Shown here in pieces: positions 8,225 through 17,672 of a DNA stretch of 64,000 nt. Origin of the DNA: an uncultured Acidobacteriota bacterium (GTDB lineage: Bacteria > Acidobacteriota > Terriglobia > Bryobacterales > Bryobacteraceae); the NCBI GenBank assembly GCA_902826605.1, contig CADEFM010000001.1, positions 310,001 to 374,000 of the forward strand, written 5' to 3'. Position numbers and translations under genes: made by a program. How positions within the stretch are numbered: the first letter of the stretch is position 1; each line of letters starts with the position of its first letter. Under the pieces are notes generated by a model that was given only the letters and a program-made list of their open reading frames with translations, ran no database searches and had not been told where the DNA came from.

Positions 8225-9823
8225 CTAGTGCCCCGCGCGCGGTCCACGCCTTGACGCTCTCTTCATTAAGAACGCCACGGGGGCCATAGCCAGACTCACG
8301 CACGCAAATACGAAGATCGCATCCAGGTACCCCAGCATCGCGGCCTGGCGTTGCAGTTGTCCGTAGATCGCCTGGTACGCCATCTGCGTGGACAGAGCGG
8401 CGTCATTGCCCATTTGCGTAAACGTCCGCGTAAGCGCTGCCACACGCTCCTGAAATATGGGATCGAACTGACTGGTGTGCGCCGAAAGTACGTTGTGATG
8501 ATACTGCGAGCGATTCGCCAGCATGATCTGCAATCCCGCAATGCCCAGGCTTCCACCCAGGTTACGCGATAGATTGGTCATCCCGGAGACATTATTGTTT
8601 TTCTCAGGCGGCACGCCCTCATAGCACAGCGTCTGAATCGGGACGAACAAGAAGCCCATGCCGATGGCCTGATACACGCGCATCATCATGATCGTCTTGA
8701 AATCGATGTCGAGCGTGAGGGTATGCATGTGCAGCAGGGAAATGCCCACGGCGGCGAAGCCGAAAGTGATCAGCCAGCGCGCGTCTACTTTACCCATGAT
8801 TCGGCCGATCAGGGGCATGCACGCGATAATCACCAGGCCTCCCGGAGAAAGCGCCATTCCCGCCTGCTGAGCCGTGTATCCCATCAAGACCTGCAGGAAT
8901 TGTGGGATCAACACTGTCGCGCCGAAAAGTGAAACGCCCAGCATAAACATCATCAGGCACGCCACGGAAAAGTTGCGAAGCTTGAAAAGCCTCACGTCCA
9001 AAACGGGGTGCGGGTGGTGATACTCCCAAATCACCGCCCATACCAACGCCACTACCGCGATGACGGTGAACGTGACGATAAAGTTAGAAGCAAACCAATC
9101 TTCACGTTCTCCCTTGTCAAGCGCCACCTGCAATGCGCCGATACCAATCGCCAGCAGAGCCAGTCCGCCGTAATCCACCTTATGCATCTTCTTGCGCAGC
9201 TCTGCAAGAAACGGGGGATCTTCCAAAACGCGTGAGCTGAGCGCCAGGGACAAGACGGCGATGGGAACGTTAATCAGAAACAACCAGCGCCAACTGAAGT
9301 TATCCGTGATGTAACCGCCCAGCGTAGGCCCGATCACGGGGGCTACCACCACGGCCATGCCATACATCGCGAATGCCTGCCCACGTTTTTCCGGCGCGAA
9401 CGTATCGGCCAGGATCGCTTGCTCCGTCGGCGCCAGTCCGCCACCGCCTAGGCCCTGCAGCACACGGAAGAAAATCAGTATCTCCAGATTGGGCGAAAGA
9501 CCACACATCAGAGAGCTGAGGCCGAACAGCCACACGCACGTCATGTAGAAGCGTTTGCGCCCAAACTTGGTCGCGAGCCACGCGCCAATCGGCATCACGA
9601 TCGCGTTCGAAACCAGATACGACGACAACACCCAGGTCGCTTCCTCTTCGCTCACTGAAAGATTTCCTGCGATGTGCGGCAATGCGACGTTTGCGATGCT
9701 GGTGTCCAGAATCTCCATGAACGTCGCCATCGTCACAACCATGGCGATGGTCCACGGATTATATTTCGGCTTCCACGGCGCGGCGGACACGGTGGGAGCA
9801 GCGGATGTGTCGCTCGTGCTCAT
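8225..9823 (-). CDS. DHA2 family multidrug efflux permease (EmrB/QacA type)
   Basis: The 532-residue protein has 14 predicted membrane segments. Family landmarks are the helix 1 motif ATFMEILDTSIANVALPHIA (motif D1 of the 14-TMS DHA2 group), motif A in GAWLATKFGRKRFY, and motif C (GPTLGGYI-like) in helix 5. It exports hydrophobic compounds with proton antiport. It is the third gene of a minus-strand operon after the TolC-like and EmrA-like genes, with 6 bp between it and the adaptor gene. Together these make a tripartite pump spanning both membranes. No regulator gene is adjacent. Confidence 0.92.
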   Translation of the reverse strand: MSTSDTSAAPTVSAAPWKPKYNPWTIAMVVTMATFMEILDTSIANVALPHIAGNLSVSEEEATWVLSSYLVSNAIVMPIGAWLATKFGRKRFYMTCVWLFGLSSLMCGLSPNLEILIFFRVLQGLGGGGLAPTEQAILADTFAPEKRGQAFAMYGMAVVVAPVIGPTLGGYITDNFSWRWLFLINVPIAVLSLALSSRVLEDPPFLAELRKKMHKVDYGGLALLAIGIGALQVALDKGEREDWFASNFIVTFTVIAVVALVWAVIWEYHHPHPVLDVRLFKLRNFSVACLMMFMLGVSLFGATVLIPQFLQVLMGYTAQQAGMALSPGGLVIIACMPLIGRIMGKVDARWLITFGFAAVGISLLHMHTLTLDIDFKTIMMMRVYQAIGMGFLFVPIQTLCYEGVPPEKNNNVSGMTNLSRNLGGSLGIAGLQIMLANRSQYHHNVLSAHTSQFDPIFQERVAALTRTFTQMGNDAALSTQMAYQAIYGQLQRQAAMLGYLDAIFVFACVSLAMAPVAFLMKRASRRGPRAGH

Positions 9824-9829
9824 CGAGGC

Positions 9830-11023
9830 TTAGCGAACGCTAACGGAGGGCGTGACGGACATGCCTGGACGCAAAGCATGATCCTCGTTCTGTCCCGGAT
9901 CCAGCTCAATGCGCACGGGAATCCGCTGGACGACCTTCACATAGTTGCCAGTTGCGTTTTCAGGCGGCAGCAAACTGAAGCGCGCGCCACTGGCGCCTGC
10001 GATGCGCTCGACCTTCCCGGTGTATTCGCGCCGATTGGAATCGGCTTCGATCCGTACGCGCTGTCCCAACTTCATCTTGCGCAGCTGGGTCTCTTTGAAA
10101 TTAGCGATCACCCAAACGTCGTCGAGAGAAACAATCGCCATCATCTGCTGGCCCGGAGCGGTGTTCTGCCCCACGTCCACTGATTTTCGGCCCACCACGC
10201 CATCCGCGGGCGCGGCAATGGTGGTGTAGGAAAGATTCAGTTCCGCCTGTTCCAAAGCCGCCTTGAATTGCGCAACCTTCGCGAGCGCCGCCTTCACGCG
10301 CGACTCCGTGATGGCCACCTGCTGCGGACCCGTCATCGCCGTCTCTACGTTTGCGTCAGCCTGTGCGAGGCGAGCTTTAGCTTGCTGCACGCCCACCTCC
10401 GCAGCGGAGATGCCGTGCCGTGCTTCGTTCACGGCGGCCTTCACCGCGTCCACAGTCGCCTTCGCCGCTTCCGAGGCAGCCACCGCCTGATCGAATAACT
10501 GCTTGGAAATTTCATCTTTGGCGACCAGTGCCCGATAGCGTTCGACATCTTGCGCCGCTTTGGTGGCATTGGCTTCGGCTACTTTGACGTTTGCTTGCGC
10601 GGAGGCCAGACGCGCCTCGGCCGCGCTCTTCTGCTGTTCCTGAAAACTGACAGTCACGGCGGAGTCCTGGCGCGCCGATTTCACCGCGCTCAAATTGCTG
10701 CTGGTCGTAGTGCTCGTCAAAGGCACGTCGCCGCGCGCTGTCTGCAATTGCGCCGTCGCGTCTTCAAGATCCGCACGGGCACGGGCCACTGCTACCTCAT
10801 AGTCCTTCGGATCCAGCCTCACCAGCACATCGCCCTTCTTGACGGTCTGCTGGTCCTCCACGGGCACTTCGATGATGTGACCTCCGATGCGCGGGCTGAT
10901 TGCGATGATGCGTCCGTCGATCTGCGCGTCATCCGTGGTTTCCGTCTTCTGCATTTCTAGCCAGACAAAGTAGCCGGCCACGGCCGCTACCAGGAGCACG
11001 ACGATTCCAATCAATTTCTTCAT
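9830..11023 (-). CDS. EmrA-type membrane fusion protein
   Basis: The 397-residue protein has one N-terminal membrane anchor (LIGIVVLLVAAVAGYFVWLEM). It is followed by the hallmark TTDDAQIDGRIIAISPRIGGHI of EmrA/HlyD adaptors and a lipoyl half (VEDQQTVKKGDVLVRLD). A long coiled-coil hairpin full of Ala/Gln/Lys heptads and a beta-barrel domain (IANFKETQLRKMKLGQRV) complete the fold. It bridges the EmrB-like permease and the TolC-like channel encoded in the same operon. Gaps are 19 bp upstream and 6 bp downstream. Confidence 0.92.
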   Translation of the reverse strand: MKKLIGIVVLLVAAVAGYFVWLEMQKTETTDDAQIDGRIIAISPRIGGHIIEVPVEDQQTVKKGDVLVRLDPKDYEVAVARARADLEDATAQLQTARGDVPLTSTTTSSNLSAVKSARQDSAVTVSFQEQQKSAAEARLASAQANVKVAEANATKAAQDVERYRALVAKDEISKQLFDQAVAASEAAKATVDAVKAAVNEARHGISAAEVGVQQAKARLAQADANVETAMTGPQQVAITESRVKAALAKVAQFKAALEQAELNLSYTTIAAPADGVVGRKSVDVGQNTAPGQQMMAIVSLDDVWVIANFKETQLRKMKLGQRVRIEADSNRREYTGKVERIAGASGARFSLLPPENATGNYVKVVQRIPVRIELDPGQNEDHALRPGMSVTPSVSVR

Positions 11024-11042
11024 GAAACGCGGACCGCGCCGG

Positions 11043-12374
11043 TTACGGCTTGCCTCCCATAAACTGCTTCAAGTTCATCTCCGTCATCCCGATGGCGCGC
11101 GCCAGCGCGACTTTCGCCAGATTGTGGGCGTACATGCTGCCAATCACCCGTTCGCGTGCGTTGGCCAGCGCGTCCTGTGCCTGCACTACTTCGATGGTAT
11201 CGGTCACGCCCGCGCTGAAGCGGTCGCGCGCTTGCGTTAGGGTCTGATCGGCGACATCCAGACTGCTTCGCGCTACCGCAACCTGGTCCGCCGCGGAGCG
11301 CAAATCCAACAGCGCCGTGCGCACGGCAACCCCAATCCGATTCTCCAAGTCCGCGATTTCGTCCTTGCGCTGCTGAATGGCCGCGTCGGCCTGCGCGACG
11401 TCCGCACGGATGCGGCCGCCATCGAAGACCGTAAATCGAATCGATCCCGAGACGGAAAAAGTCCCATGCAACTGGGAGGGATCGCGTCCGTTCACGCCAT
11501 AGTCGCCATTCAATCTTGCGGTGGGCATGCGTTCCGCGAGTGCCGCCTGGCGCGAGAGCTCGGCCGATTGCAACTGCGATTTGAGACTACGATAGTCAGC
11601 GCGGTTGCTGAGCGCGCGATCCATCATCTGTTCCGGAGTCACATCATCCAAAGGAGCGTATGGAGCGGCATCGGCAAGTTCGAATGGCTGCGCCGCCGGC
11701 CATCCGATCACCTGCGCCAGCGCCAGCTTGTCTTTGGCCAAGTTATTTTCTGCCGCCAGAAGCTGCTGCTGACGAGCCTGCAACTCCACTTGTGCGCGCA
11801 ACTCGTCGATGGCGGGAGAGACTCCTGCGGTATGCAGATCTTTCGCGCGATCGTACAGTGCTTGAGCCGTGGCCACTTCCACGCGGGCCGCCTCCACGCG
11901 CGCGCCGCTTGCAACGATGGTCAGGTAGGCGTTCGCCACCGCCTGCACCACCAAATCGCGGGTGTCCTGCGCTCCTAGATCCGCCGCGCGCACGTTTTCC
12001 GTGGCAGCCTGTAAACTCTTACGTGTCGCCCGATTGTATAGATCCATACTCGCATTCGCACGGGCATCCACGTATTGAAAAGGCCCGATGATGGACGGCA
12101 CTCCGGGGAAATTGAAGCCAAATACCGCCAGATTGGTTTGCTGGCCCGTCGCTCCCACGTTTGCCGCGACGGAAGGCAAAAGTGCGGCCAGGGCTCGTAG
12201 CCGGTCGGCGCGAATTAACCGGTTAGCCGTTTCACGCTCCAGCACCGAGAGATTATTCTTGAGCCCTCTTTGGATCGCGTCGTCCAGGGAGAGCCGTGTG
12301 GAAGTTGTGGGCTGGCCCTCCAACAGAGGCAAACACCATACGAATGTGAAAGCAATGCGCGTGTAGCGCCTCAT
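11043..12374 (-). CDS. TolC family outer membrane efflux channel
   Basis: The 443-residue protein has a signal peptide (IAFTFVWCLPLLEG) and two OEP repeats of heptad-rich helices. These include LSLDDAIQRGLKNNLSVLE near the N-terminus and ARDRFSAGVTDTIEVVQAQDALANARE near the C-terminus, both typical of TolC/OprM proteins. It forms a trimeric channel across the outer membrane. It is the first gene of the three-gene pump operon, so the promoter must lie in the 276 bp between it and the divergent protease gene. The start MRRYTRIAF gives a normal signal peptide. Confidence 0.92.
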   Translation of the reverse strand: MRRYTRIAFTFVWCLPLLEGQPTTSTRLSLDDAIQRGLKNNLSVLERETANRLIRADRLRALAALLPSVAANVGATGQQTNLAVFGFNFPGVPSIIGPFQYVDARANASMDLYNRATRKSLQAATENVRAADLGAQDTRDLVVQAVANAYLTIVASGARVEAARVEVATAQALYDRAKDLHTAGVSPAIDELRAQVELQARQQQLLAAENNLAKDKLALAQVIGWPAAQPFELADAAPYAPLDDVTPEQMMDRALSNRADYRSLKSQLQSAELSRQAALAERMPTARLNGDYGVNGRDPSQLHGTFSVSGSIRFTVFDGGRIRADVAQADAAIQQRKDEIADLENRIGVAVRTALLDLRSAADQVAVARSSLDVADQTLTQARDRFSAGVTDTIEVVQAQDALANARERVIGSMYAHNLAKVALARAIGMTEMNLKQFMGGKP

Positions 12375-12650
12375 CTAAATCCACCTGTTCTGGAATTTTG
12401 CGCCGCCGCGCCCGGAAAGGCCTGGCTCTGACGATCCGTTAAACCCATTAGATGCGCGCTGGCGTCACCGGATGCACACAATGCACCGCTCCATTGCCTG
12501 CCTTTGTTGATGATACCAACCCCTCCCACGACGTAAGAAGACGAAAAACGTTAGGGCTAAAAAGTTCCGCGGGCGGGGGTACTTTTCTCGATCCATTTCC
12601 TGAATTCAAGCGTCTATCGAAACAGATAAATCATTCAAGGAGTCCCCCAC
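12375..12650. promoter_or_regulatory. Divergent intergenic region, efflux operon / HtrA protease
   Basis: These 276 bp separate the divergently transcribed TolC-type gene and the HtrA gene and must hold both promoters. The HtrA gene has a strong ribosome binding site AAGGAG at 12637-12642, 8 bases before its ATG. I could not identify a confident -35/-10 pair or operator repeat by eye, so no sites are called inside it. Confidence 0.5.
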
Positions 12651-14114
12651 ATGTTCAAGTCCTCTTTATGGAAGGAGACAAAGATTTTTGCGTATTGCTT
12701 AGTCGCGGCAGGTCTCGGAGCCACGTTCGGTTCCCATAGCTGGGCCGCCAAGCCGCCCATCGTGGACTCCACGATCGCTGCGGCAGCCACTGCGCCCATC
12801 ACCGCCGGAGACCTTTCTGCCGGTTTTGCCCCCATAGTGGAAAAGTCGTTACCCGCCGTTGTGAATATCTCCACTTCGAAAAAAGCGCGTCCGGCCGCTG
12901 CGGAAGCGCCGTCGGAAATGGATCCGTTTTTTCGTCAGTTTTTTGGCCGCGAATTCGGAGGCCGCGGTTTTAGCATGCCGCGCGAGCGGTCTGAGCGCAG
13001 TCTCGGTTCCGGCGTGATCGTTCGCTCCGACGGTTATTTGCTCACCAATCACCATGTCATCGACGGCGCATCCGATATTAACGTCGTTTTGCATGACAAG
13101 CGTGAGCTCAAGGCCCGCCTCATTGGAAGCGATCCTAAGACTGACATTGCGGTTTTGAAGGTGGACGCCATCGGCCTGCCCGTTGTACCTATGGCCGACT
13201 CCACGAAGATCCGCGTCGGCGATCTTGTGCTCGCCATGGGCAACCCATTCGGATTAGGTCAGACCGTGACCATGGGCATTGTGAGTGCGCAAGGCCGCAC
13301 AAACTTGGGTATTGAAGACTACGAAGATTTCATTCAAACGGATGCTGCCATCAATCCCGGAAACTCCGGTGGCGCGTTGCTGAACGCTCGCGGGGAGTTG
13401 ATCGGCATTAATACGGCGATTCTCGGCGCCAGCGGCGGAAATCAAGGTGTGGGTTTCGCGGTTCCCGTAGATCTCGCCCGTAACGTCATGACCCAGGTAA
13501 TTGACCACGGTAAGGTAGTGCGAGGCTATCTTGGCGTCGCGCCGCAAAATATCACGCCCGCGTTGGCAAAGACTTTCCAGCTGAAAGACACGCACGGCGT
13601 GCTGATCGGCGACGTCACTCCGGGCGCGCCCGCTCAAAATGCTGGCTTGGAGCGGGGAGACGTCATTGTGGCCCTGAACGGGAAAAGCATTCTCAATAGT
13701 AATCAGCTCCGCATGACCGTATCCATGATGGCTCCCGGAAGTGAGGTGAATCTGCGAGTCCTGCATGGTGGAGTTGAGAAGAACGTCTCGTTGAAACTGG
13801 CGGAGCTTCCCACCGACGTAGCGCAGGCAGGCGGGGGGCGCAGCAAGGAATCGAGCGCGCCAACCAGCGCTCTCCAAGGGGTCTCTGTAGAGGCCTCCAG
13901 TGGCCGCGGCGTGGTGGTAACGGATGTCGATGCAGGAAGCGCGGCCGCCGCGGCGGGGCTCCGGGAAGGCGATGTAATTCAGGAAGTAAATCGCACGCCC
14001 GTGACAAATATCGCCGATTTCAATCGAGCCTTGCAGCGTGTCAACGAAGGCAACGTTCTCTTGCTGATCAATCGTGGAGGTTCCACGCAGTACATGGCAA
14101 TTCAGAATAAGTAA
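12651..14114 (+). CDS. degP: Periplasmic serine protease Do (HtrA/DegP-like)
   Basis: The 487-residue protein has a signal peptide or anchor, then a trypsin-like domain with catalytic triad His135 (TNHHV), Asp165 (KTDIAVL) and Ser239 (NPGNSGG). Two PDZ domains follow: the first has the motif RGYLGVAPQNITPALAK, the second the segment GVVVTDVDAGSAAAAAGL. This is the DegP architecture, which degrades and refolds misfolded envelope proteins. A loop rich in Arg and Phe (residues 92-118) precedes the His motif, equivalent to the LA loop. The ATG has AAGGAG 8 bases upstream. A terminator follows its stop. Confidence 0.93.
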   Translation: MFKSSLWKETKIFAYCLVAAGLGATFGSHSWAAKPPIVDSTIAAAATAPITAGDLSAGFAPIVEKSLPAVVNISTSKKARPAAAEAPSEMDPFFRQFFGREFGGRGFSMPRERSERSLGSGVIVRSDGYLLTNHHVIDGASDINVVLHDKRELKARLIGSDPKTDIAVLKVDAIGLPVVPMADSTKIRVGDLVLAMGNPFGLGQTVTMGIVSAQGRTNLGIEDYEDFIQTDAAINPGNSGGALLNARGELIGINTAILGASGGNQGVGFAVPVDLARNVMTQVIDHGKVVRGYLGVAPQNITPALAKTFQLKDTHGVLIGDVTPGAPAQNAGLERGDVIVALNGKSILNSNQLRMTVSMMAPGSEVNLRVLHGGVEKNVSLKLAELPTDVAQAGGGRSKESSAPTSALQGVSVEASSGRGVVVTDVDAGSAAAAAGLREGDVIQEVNRTPVTNIADFNRALQRVNEGNVLLLINRGGSTQYMAIQNK

Positions 14115-14136
14115 GAGTATCCCTTCCCTTGGATTA

Positions 14137-14171
14137 GGCCGCTTGCCGGAAACGGTTGGGCGGCTTTTTTT
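14137..14171 (+). terminator. Rho-independent terminator after the HtrA gene
   Basis: The stem GCCGC at 14138-14142 pairs with GCGGC at 14160-14164. Inside it CCG and CGG close a GAAA tetraloop (14149-14152). The hairpin is followed directly by seven T residues (14165-14171). It sits 22 bp after the protease stop and before the dipeptidase start, so it separates two transcription units. Confidence 0.85.
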
Positions 14172-14208
14172 GTCGGGAAGCAAGTGGGTGTATCATGGCT
14201 TCAAATTC

Positions 14209-15312
14209 ATGCGCGATATTTGTCTGATGTGCCTGCTGGTTGTGAGCGCCGCTGCCCAATCGGCGGACCCGCGCGATGCCAAGCTGGTCCAACGCGCCAC
14301 CGCGATTCACAAACGCATCATTGTCTTCGACAGCCACGTCGATCTTCCGTTCGACTATGCGGGTGCTGGGCAGGATGGCAAGACGCAGATCGACCTGCCT
14401 AAGGTGGAGCGCGGTGGATTGAAGGGAGCCGCTCTTGCGGTGTTCGTGCCCCAAGGGCCGCGCACTCCCGAAGCGTATGCCAAAGCTCGGCAGGACGGGG
14501 ATAAGAAATACGCGCTCATCAAAGCGATTGCCGAGCAAAACCCCGGCCGCGCGGAATTGGCCTACTCTCCGGCCGATGTCCGGCACATCGCAAGTGAGCA
14601 CAAGTTTGCGGTTGTAGTGAGCCTGCTGAATGCTTACCCGCTCGGCGCCGACATTTCTCAGATCGACGAATGGTACCGCCGTGGTGTCCGGATATTTGGC
14701 TTTGTGCATGCCGGCCACAATGCCTGGGCGGATTCCTCGCGGCCCAGCCAAACCCAAGGCAACGCTCCGCAAGAGCACCGCGGCTTGTCCGAATTGGGAA
14801 AACAAGCCGTGACTCGATTGAATGACCTTGGCATGCTGATCGATGTTTCGCAGCTTTCGACGCCCGCGTTTCAGCAAGTACTCAGTCTCACCAAGGCGCC
14901 AGTGGTGGCCACCCATTCTGGGGTCAAGGGCATCGTGGACAACTCACGCAACTTAAGCGTCGAAGAACTAGAGCTGCTCAAACGAAACGGAGGCGTAGTA
15001 CAGGTAGTCGCTTTTTCAAACTATCTTCGCCCTCTCCCAGCGGGCATCCCGGCGGCGGAAGCTCCGCGCGCCACCGTGGCGCAGTTGGTCGATTCCGTTC
15101 AATACGCTGTGAAGCAAATCGGCATTGAACACGTAGGCATCGCCTCGGATTTCAACCACGGCGGCGGCGTCGTCGGGTGGGATAACGAAGGCGAGAGCTT
15201 GAACGTTACCGTGGAGCTAGTTCGCCGCGGCTATTCCGCAAAAGACATCGGCAAATTGTGGGGTGGCAATTTCATGCGCGCCTGGGCGGCCGCGCAAAAA
15301 AGTCGGCGTTAA
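14209..15312 (+). CDS. Membrane dipeptidase (peptidase M19)
   Basis: The mature family signature is clear: zinc ligands in FDSHVDLPFD (H43, D45), VHAGHNAWADS in the middle, and THSGVKGIVDNSRNLS followed by a GIASDFNHGGG block, which match renal-dipeptidase-type M19 enzymes. These hydrolyse dipeptides, including D-residue-containing ones, with a binuclear zinc site. The ATG at 14209 begins a signal peptide (MRDICLMCLLVVSAAAQS), giving 367 residues, usual for the family; the frame stays open upstream through the terminator to 14074, which is not credible coding sequence. Periplasmic or outer-membrane location is likely. Confidence 0.9.
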   Translation: MRDICLMCLLVVSAAAQSADPRDAKLVQRATAIHKRIIVFDSHVDLPFDYAGAGQDGKTQIDLPKVERGGLKGAALAVFVPQGPRTPEAYAKARQDGDKKYALIKAIAEQNPGRAELAYSPADVRHIASEHKFAVVVSLLNAYPLGADISQIDEWYRRGVRIFGFVHAGHNAWADSSRPSQTQGNAPQEHRGLSELGKQAVTRLNDLGMLIDVSQLSTPAFQQVLSLTKAPVVATHSGVKGIVDNSRNLSVEELELLKRNGGVVQVVAFSNYLRPLPAGIPAAEAPRATVAQLVDSVQYAVKQIGIEHVGIASDFNHGGGVVGWDNEGESLNVTVELVRRGYSAKDIGKLWGGNFMRAWAAAQKSRR

Positions 15313-15376
15313 CTCCCACCCTGTCGCTGCGCGGCTAGTCGTGATATTGTGGTCGCGGTTTGTGGAGGAATCGCGC

Positions 15377-16669
15377 ATGTTGCGTCTACTCTGTACAGGT
15401 CTAGCTTTGTCCGCCGGGGCGATGGCCGCCGACCCTGCCATACCGTCCTTCACGTTCAATAGGGACGTTCTCCCCGTGCTCCAGAGGAACTGCCAGACGT
15501 GCCACCGTCCAGGCGAGATCGGACCCATGGCGCTGCTCAGCTACGAAGGGACCCGCCCATGGGCCAAGGCCATCAAGGCAGCCGTGGTTTCGCGCAAGAT
15601 GCCGCCGTGGTTCGCCGACCCCAAGTATGGCCATTTCGCCAATGATCGCAGCCTGAACGAAAAGGACATTGCCACGCTGGCCACGTGGTCCGACGCCGGT
15701 GCCCCGGAAGGAGACGCGAAAGACAAACCCACGCCTGTCGAATGGATGGAAGGCTGGAACATCCCGAAGCCGGACTTGGTCGTGGAGATGCCCAGAGATG
15801 TCAAAGTGCCCTCCAACGGAACCGTAGAATACACTTATCTGATCGTGCCTACTGGTTTCACTGAGGACAAATGGGTGCAACAGATGGAAGTAAGGCCAGG
15901 CAACCGCGCCGTGGTGCATCACGCGAACGTCTATATACGCAGGCCCGATTCCAAGTGGCTGCGCCAATATCCCGTGGGCGTGGGTTTCGTTCCGGAAGAA
16001 CAGAAGACCAGTTCCTCGGCGGGCGCGCCATTGCTCGATGAAAATATCGCCGGCTTCACACCGGGCAAGCAGACCGTCGTCTTGAGAGCGGATCAGGCCA
16101 AGCTGATCCCGGCAGGCTCCGACATCGTGTTTCAGATGCATTACACACCCAATGGCGCTGGAGTCACGGACCGCTCAAAAATTGGCTTTATTTTTTCAAA
16201 AACTCCGCCCGAAAAACGAGTGGCGCGCATTTACGCGGCCAGCACCTCATTCGTAATCCCGCCGGGAGCGTCCGATTACCGCGTGGAATCCGCCGCCACG
16301 CTGCAAGCCGACACAGAACTGGTTTCTTTGAAGCCACACATGCATTTGCGCGGCAAATGGATGGAGTTCCGGGCCGTGTATCCTACGGGCGAAAAGGAAA
16401 TGTTGCTGAGAGTGCCGAAGTACAGCTTCAACTGGCAGCTCGAGTTTGTGCTGGACCGCCCCAAGGCGCTCCCTAAAGGAACGCGCCTGGAAGTATCCGC
16501 CGGATTCGACAATTCCGCGAACAACCCATTCAACCCGGACGCCTCAAAAACTGTGCGGTGGGGCGACCAGAGCTGGGAAGAAATGATGATCGGCTATTTC
16601 GAGGTTGGATTCCGCCCGAAGATGGACCTGAACGATTTGTTCCCCGCGCAGTACACGCAACTGGAGTAA
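15377..16669 (+). CDS. Cytochrome c - copper monooxygenase-like fusion protein
   Basis: The 430-residue exported protein joins two redox modules. Residues 1-18 are a signal peptide. A heme c site CQTCH lies at 39-43, with Met75 in KMPPWF as a probable axial ligand. From about residue 140 a fold like the copper type II ascorbate-dependent monooxygenases follows, with paired His at 181-182 (HHANVY), QMHY (H255) and PHMHLRG (H321, H323). Those His sets resemble the CuA/CuB ligands of peptidylglycine hydroxylating monooxygenase. Such fusions are frequent in Solibacter-type genomes; the substrate is unknown. The ATG at 15377 is chosen for its signal peptide. Confidence 0.85.
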   Translation: MLRLLCTGLALSAGAMAADPAIPSFTFNRDVLPVLQRNCQTCHRPGEIGPMALLSYEGTRPWAKAIKAAVVSRKMPPWFADPKYGHFANDRSLNEKDIATLATWSDAGAPEGDAKDKPTPVEWMEGWNIPKPDLVVEMPRDVKVPSNGTVEYTYLIVPTGFTEDKWVQQMEVRPGNRAVVHHANVYIRRPDSKWLRQYPVGVGFVPEEQKTSSSAGAPLLDENIAGFTPGKQTVVLRADQAKLIPAGSDIVFQMHYTPNGAGVTDRSKIGFIFSKTPPEKRVARIYAASTSFVIPPGASDYRVESAATLQADTELVSLKPHMHLRGKWMEFRAVYPTGEKEMLLRVPKYSFNWQLEFVLDRPKALPKGTRLEVSAGFDNSANNPFNPDASKTVRWGDQSWEEMMIGYFEVGFRPKMDLNDLFPAQYTQLE

Positions 16670-16681
16670 GCGTTCGAGCGA

Positions 16682-17650
16682 TTACTCGAATCCGCCATGC
16701 GGCCGGTAACCGGGACGCGCTTGGACACGGTACTTTTTCCCAACGTCTGATAGCACTTCCACGGTAATTTTGCGGAAACCCTCATTGGAATTTTCTTGCG
16801 GATAGTAGGTCACGGTGTAGGAGTTGCCCAAGTCTTCTCGAATCGCCTCAAAGGCCTCCACTTGCTTCTGCCAAGTCTTAGCGAAATAAGACTTCCCGCC
16901 TGTGCCGGTGGAGATACGTTTGAAAACGTTGGACGAAACCGGGTCTTTGGTGACCTCATTGGTCGAAATCACATAGATAGGGATTCCTTCATCCTCGGCC
17001 ACCGCACGGACGTCATCCGGTGCAACCATGCTCGCGTTGTCGGGGCCATTCGAAAACACGATCACCACCTTGCGTCCCGGGATGCGGGCGGCGTCCCTCA
17101 AAGTCAGCAGCAAGCAATTGTACAGCGCGGAATCGTCCCCAGCCACGGCTCCACGCAAGCCTGAGATCGCCTCGTTCCGCTCCTTGCTCAAAACGGCGGC
17201 CCGGGACAAATTTCGGCTGTATGTGTAAACAGCCACCGAATCTGAGCGGTCCAATCCGCGAATAAAGTCTGCGATGGCATCCGAGGCGTATACGAAACCG
17301 CGATACATGTAATTGCTGGTGTCGAACAAAACAAATACGTTGGTTCCGACGAACGCATCGTTGCGGCCTTCGATCCGGCCCGCTTCCGATACGGGAATCG
17401 GTTTCAAAGACCCGTCCGGCCCTACGTCCATCGGAGGCTTGTTGCCATCGGCGAAGGTGGACAGTTTTTGTGGAATGCCGTCTTCCAGAATGCGAAGGTC
17501 CTTGGGTTGCAGGCCATTGATGTAGCGGCCCTTATTGTCCGTGATGGTGAAGCTCAACACTACCATGTCCACTTTCACTCGGAAAGTCGGACGATCCTGG
17601 GCGAGCGCCAGTGCAACCACTCCAAAAATGAGACCCAATTTGCGAAGCAA
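16682..17650 (-). CDS. VWFA-related secreted protein (TIGR03436-like)
   Basis: The 322-residue protein has a signal peptide (LGLIFGVVALALAQD), the family N-terminal block VDMVVLSFTITDNKGRYINGL and a von Willebrand A core with NVFVLFDTSNYMYRG (DTSNY as MIDAS variant) and KVVIVFSNGPDN. The C-terminal segment SYTVTYYPQE resembles the YTLGYYP block of the protein at 463-2526. It is compact, lacking the beta-rich extension of that paralogue. The gene starts 22 bp after the large TPR-like gene and is probably co-transcribed with it. It converges on the cytochrome fusion gene with 12 bp between stops. Confidence 0.85.
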   Translation of the reverse strand: MLRKLGLIFGVVALALAQDRPTFRVKVDMVVLSFTITDNKGRYINGLQPKDLRILEDGIPQKLSTFADGNKPPMDVGPDGSLKPIPVSEAGRIEGRNDAFVGTNVFVLFDTSNYMYRGFVYASDAIADFIRGLDRSDSVAVYTYSRNLSRAAVLSKERNEAISGLRGAVAGDDSALYNCLLLTLRDAARIPGRKVVIVFSNGPDNASMVAPDDVRAVAEDEGIPIYVISTNEVTKDPVSSNVFKRISTGTGGKSYFAKTWQKQVEAFEAIREDLGNSYTVTYYPQENSNEGFRKITVEVLSDVGKKYRVQARPGYRPHGGFE

Positions 17651-17672
17651 CGCCTTATCCTCCGTGCGCGAT

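Noticed and set aside
16673-16690. Inverted repeat TTCGAG/CTCGAA between convergent genes
   Set aside because: Only 6 bp of stem with no T tract; too weak to call a terminator.
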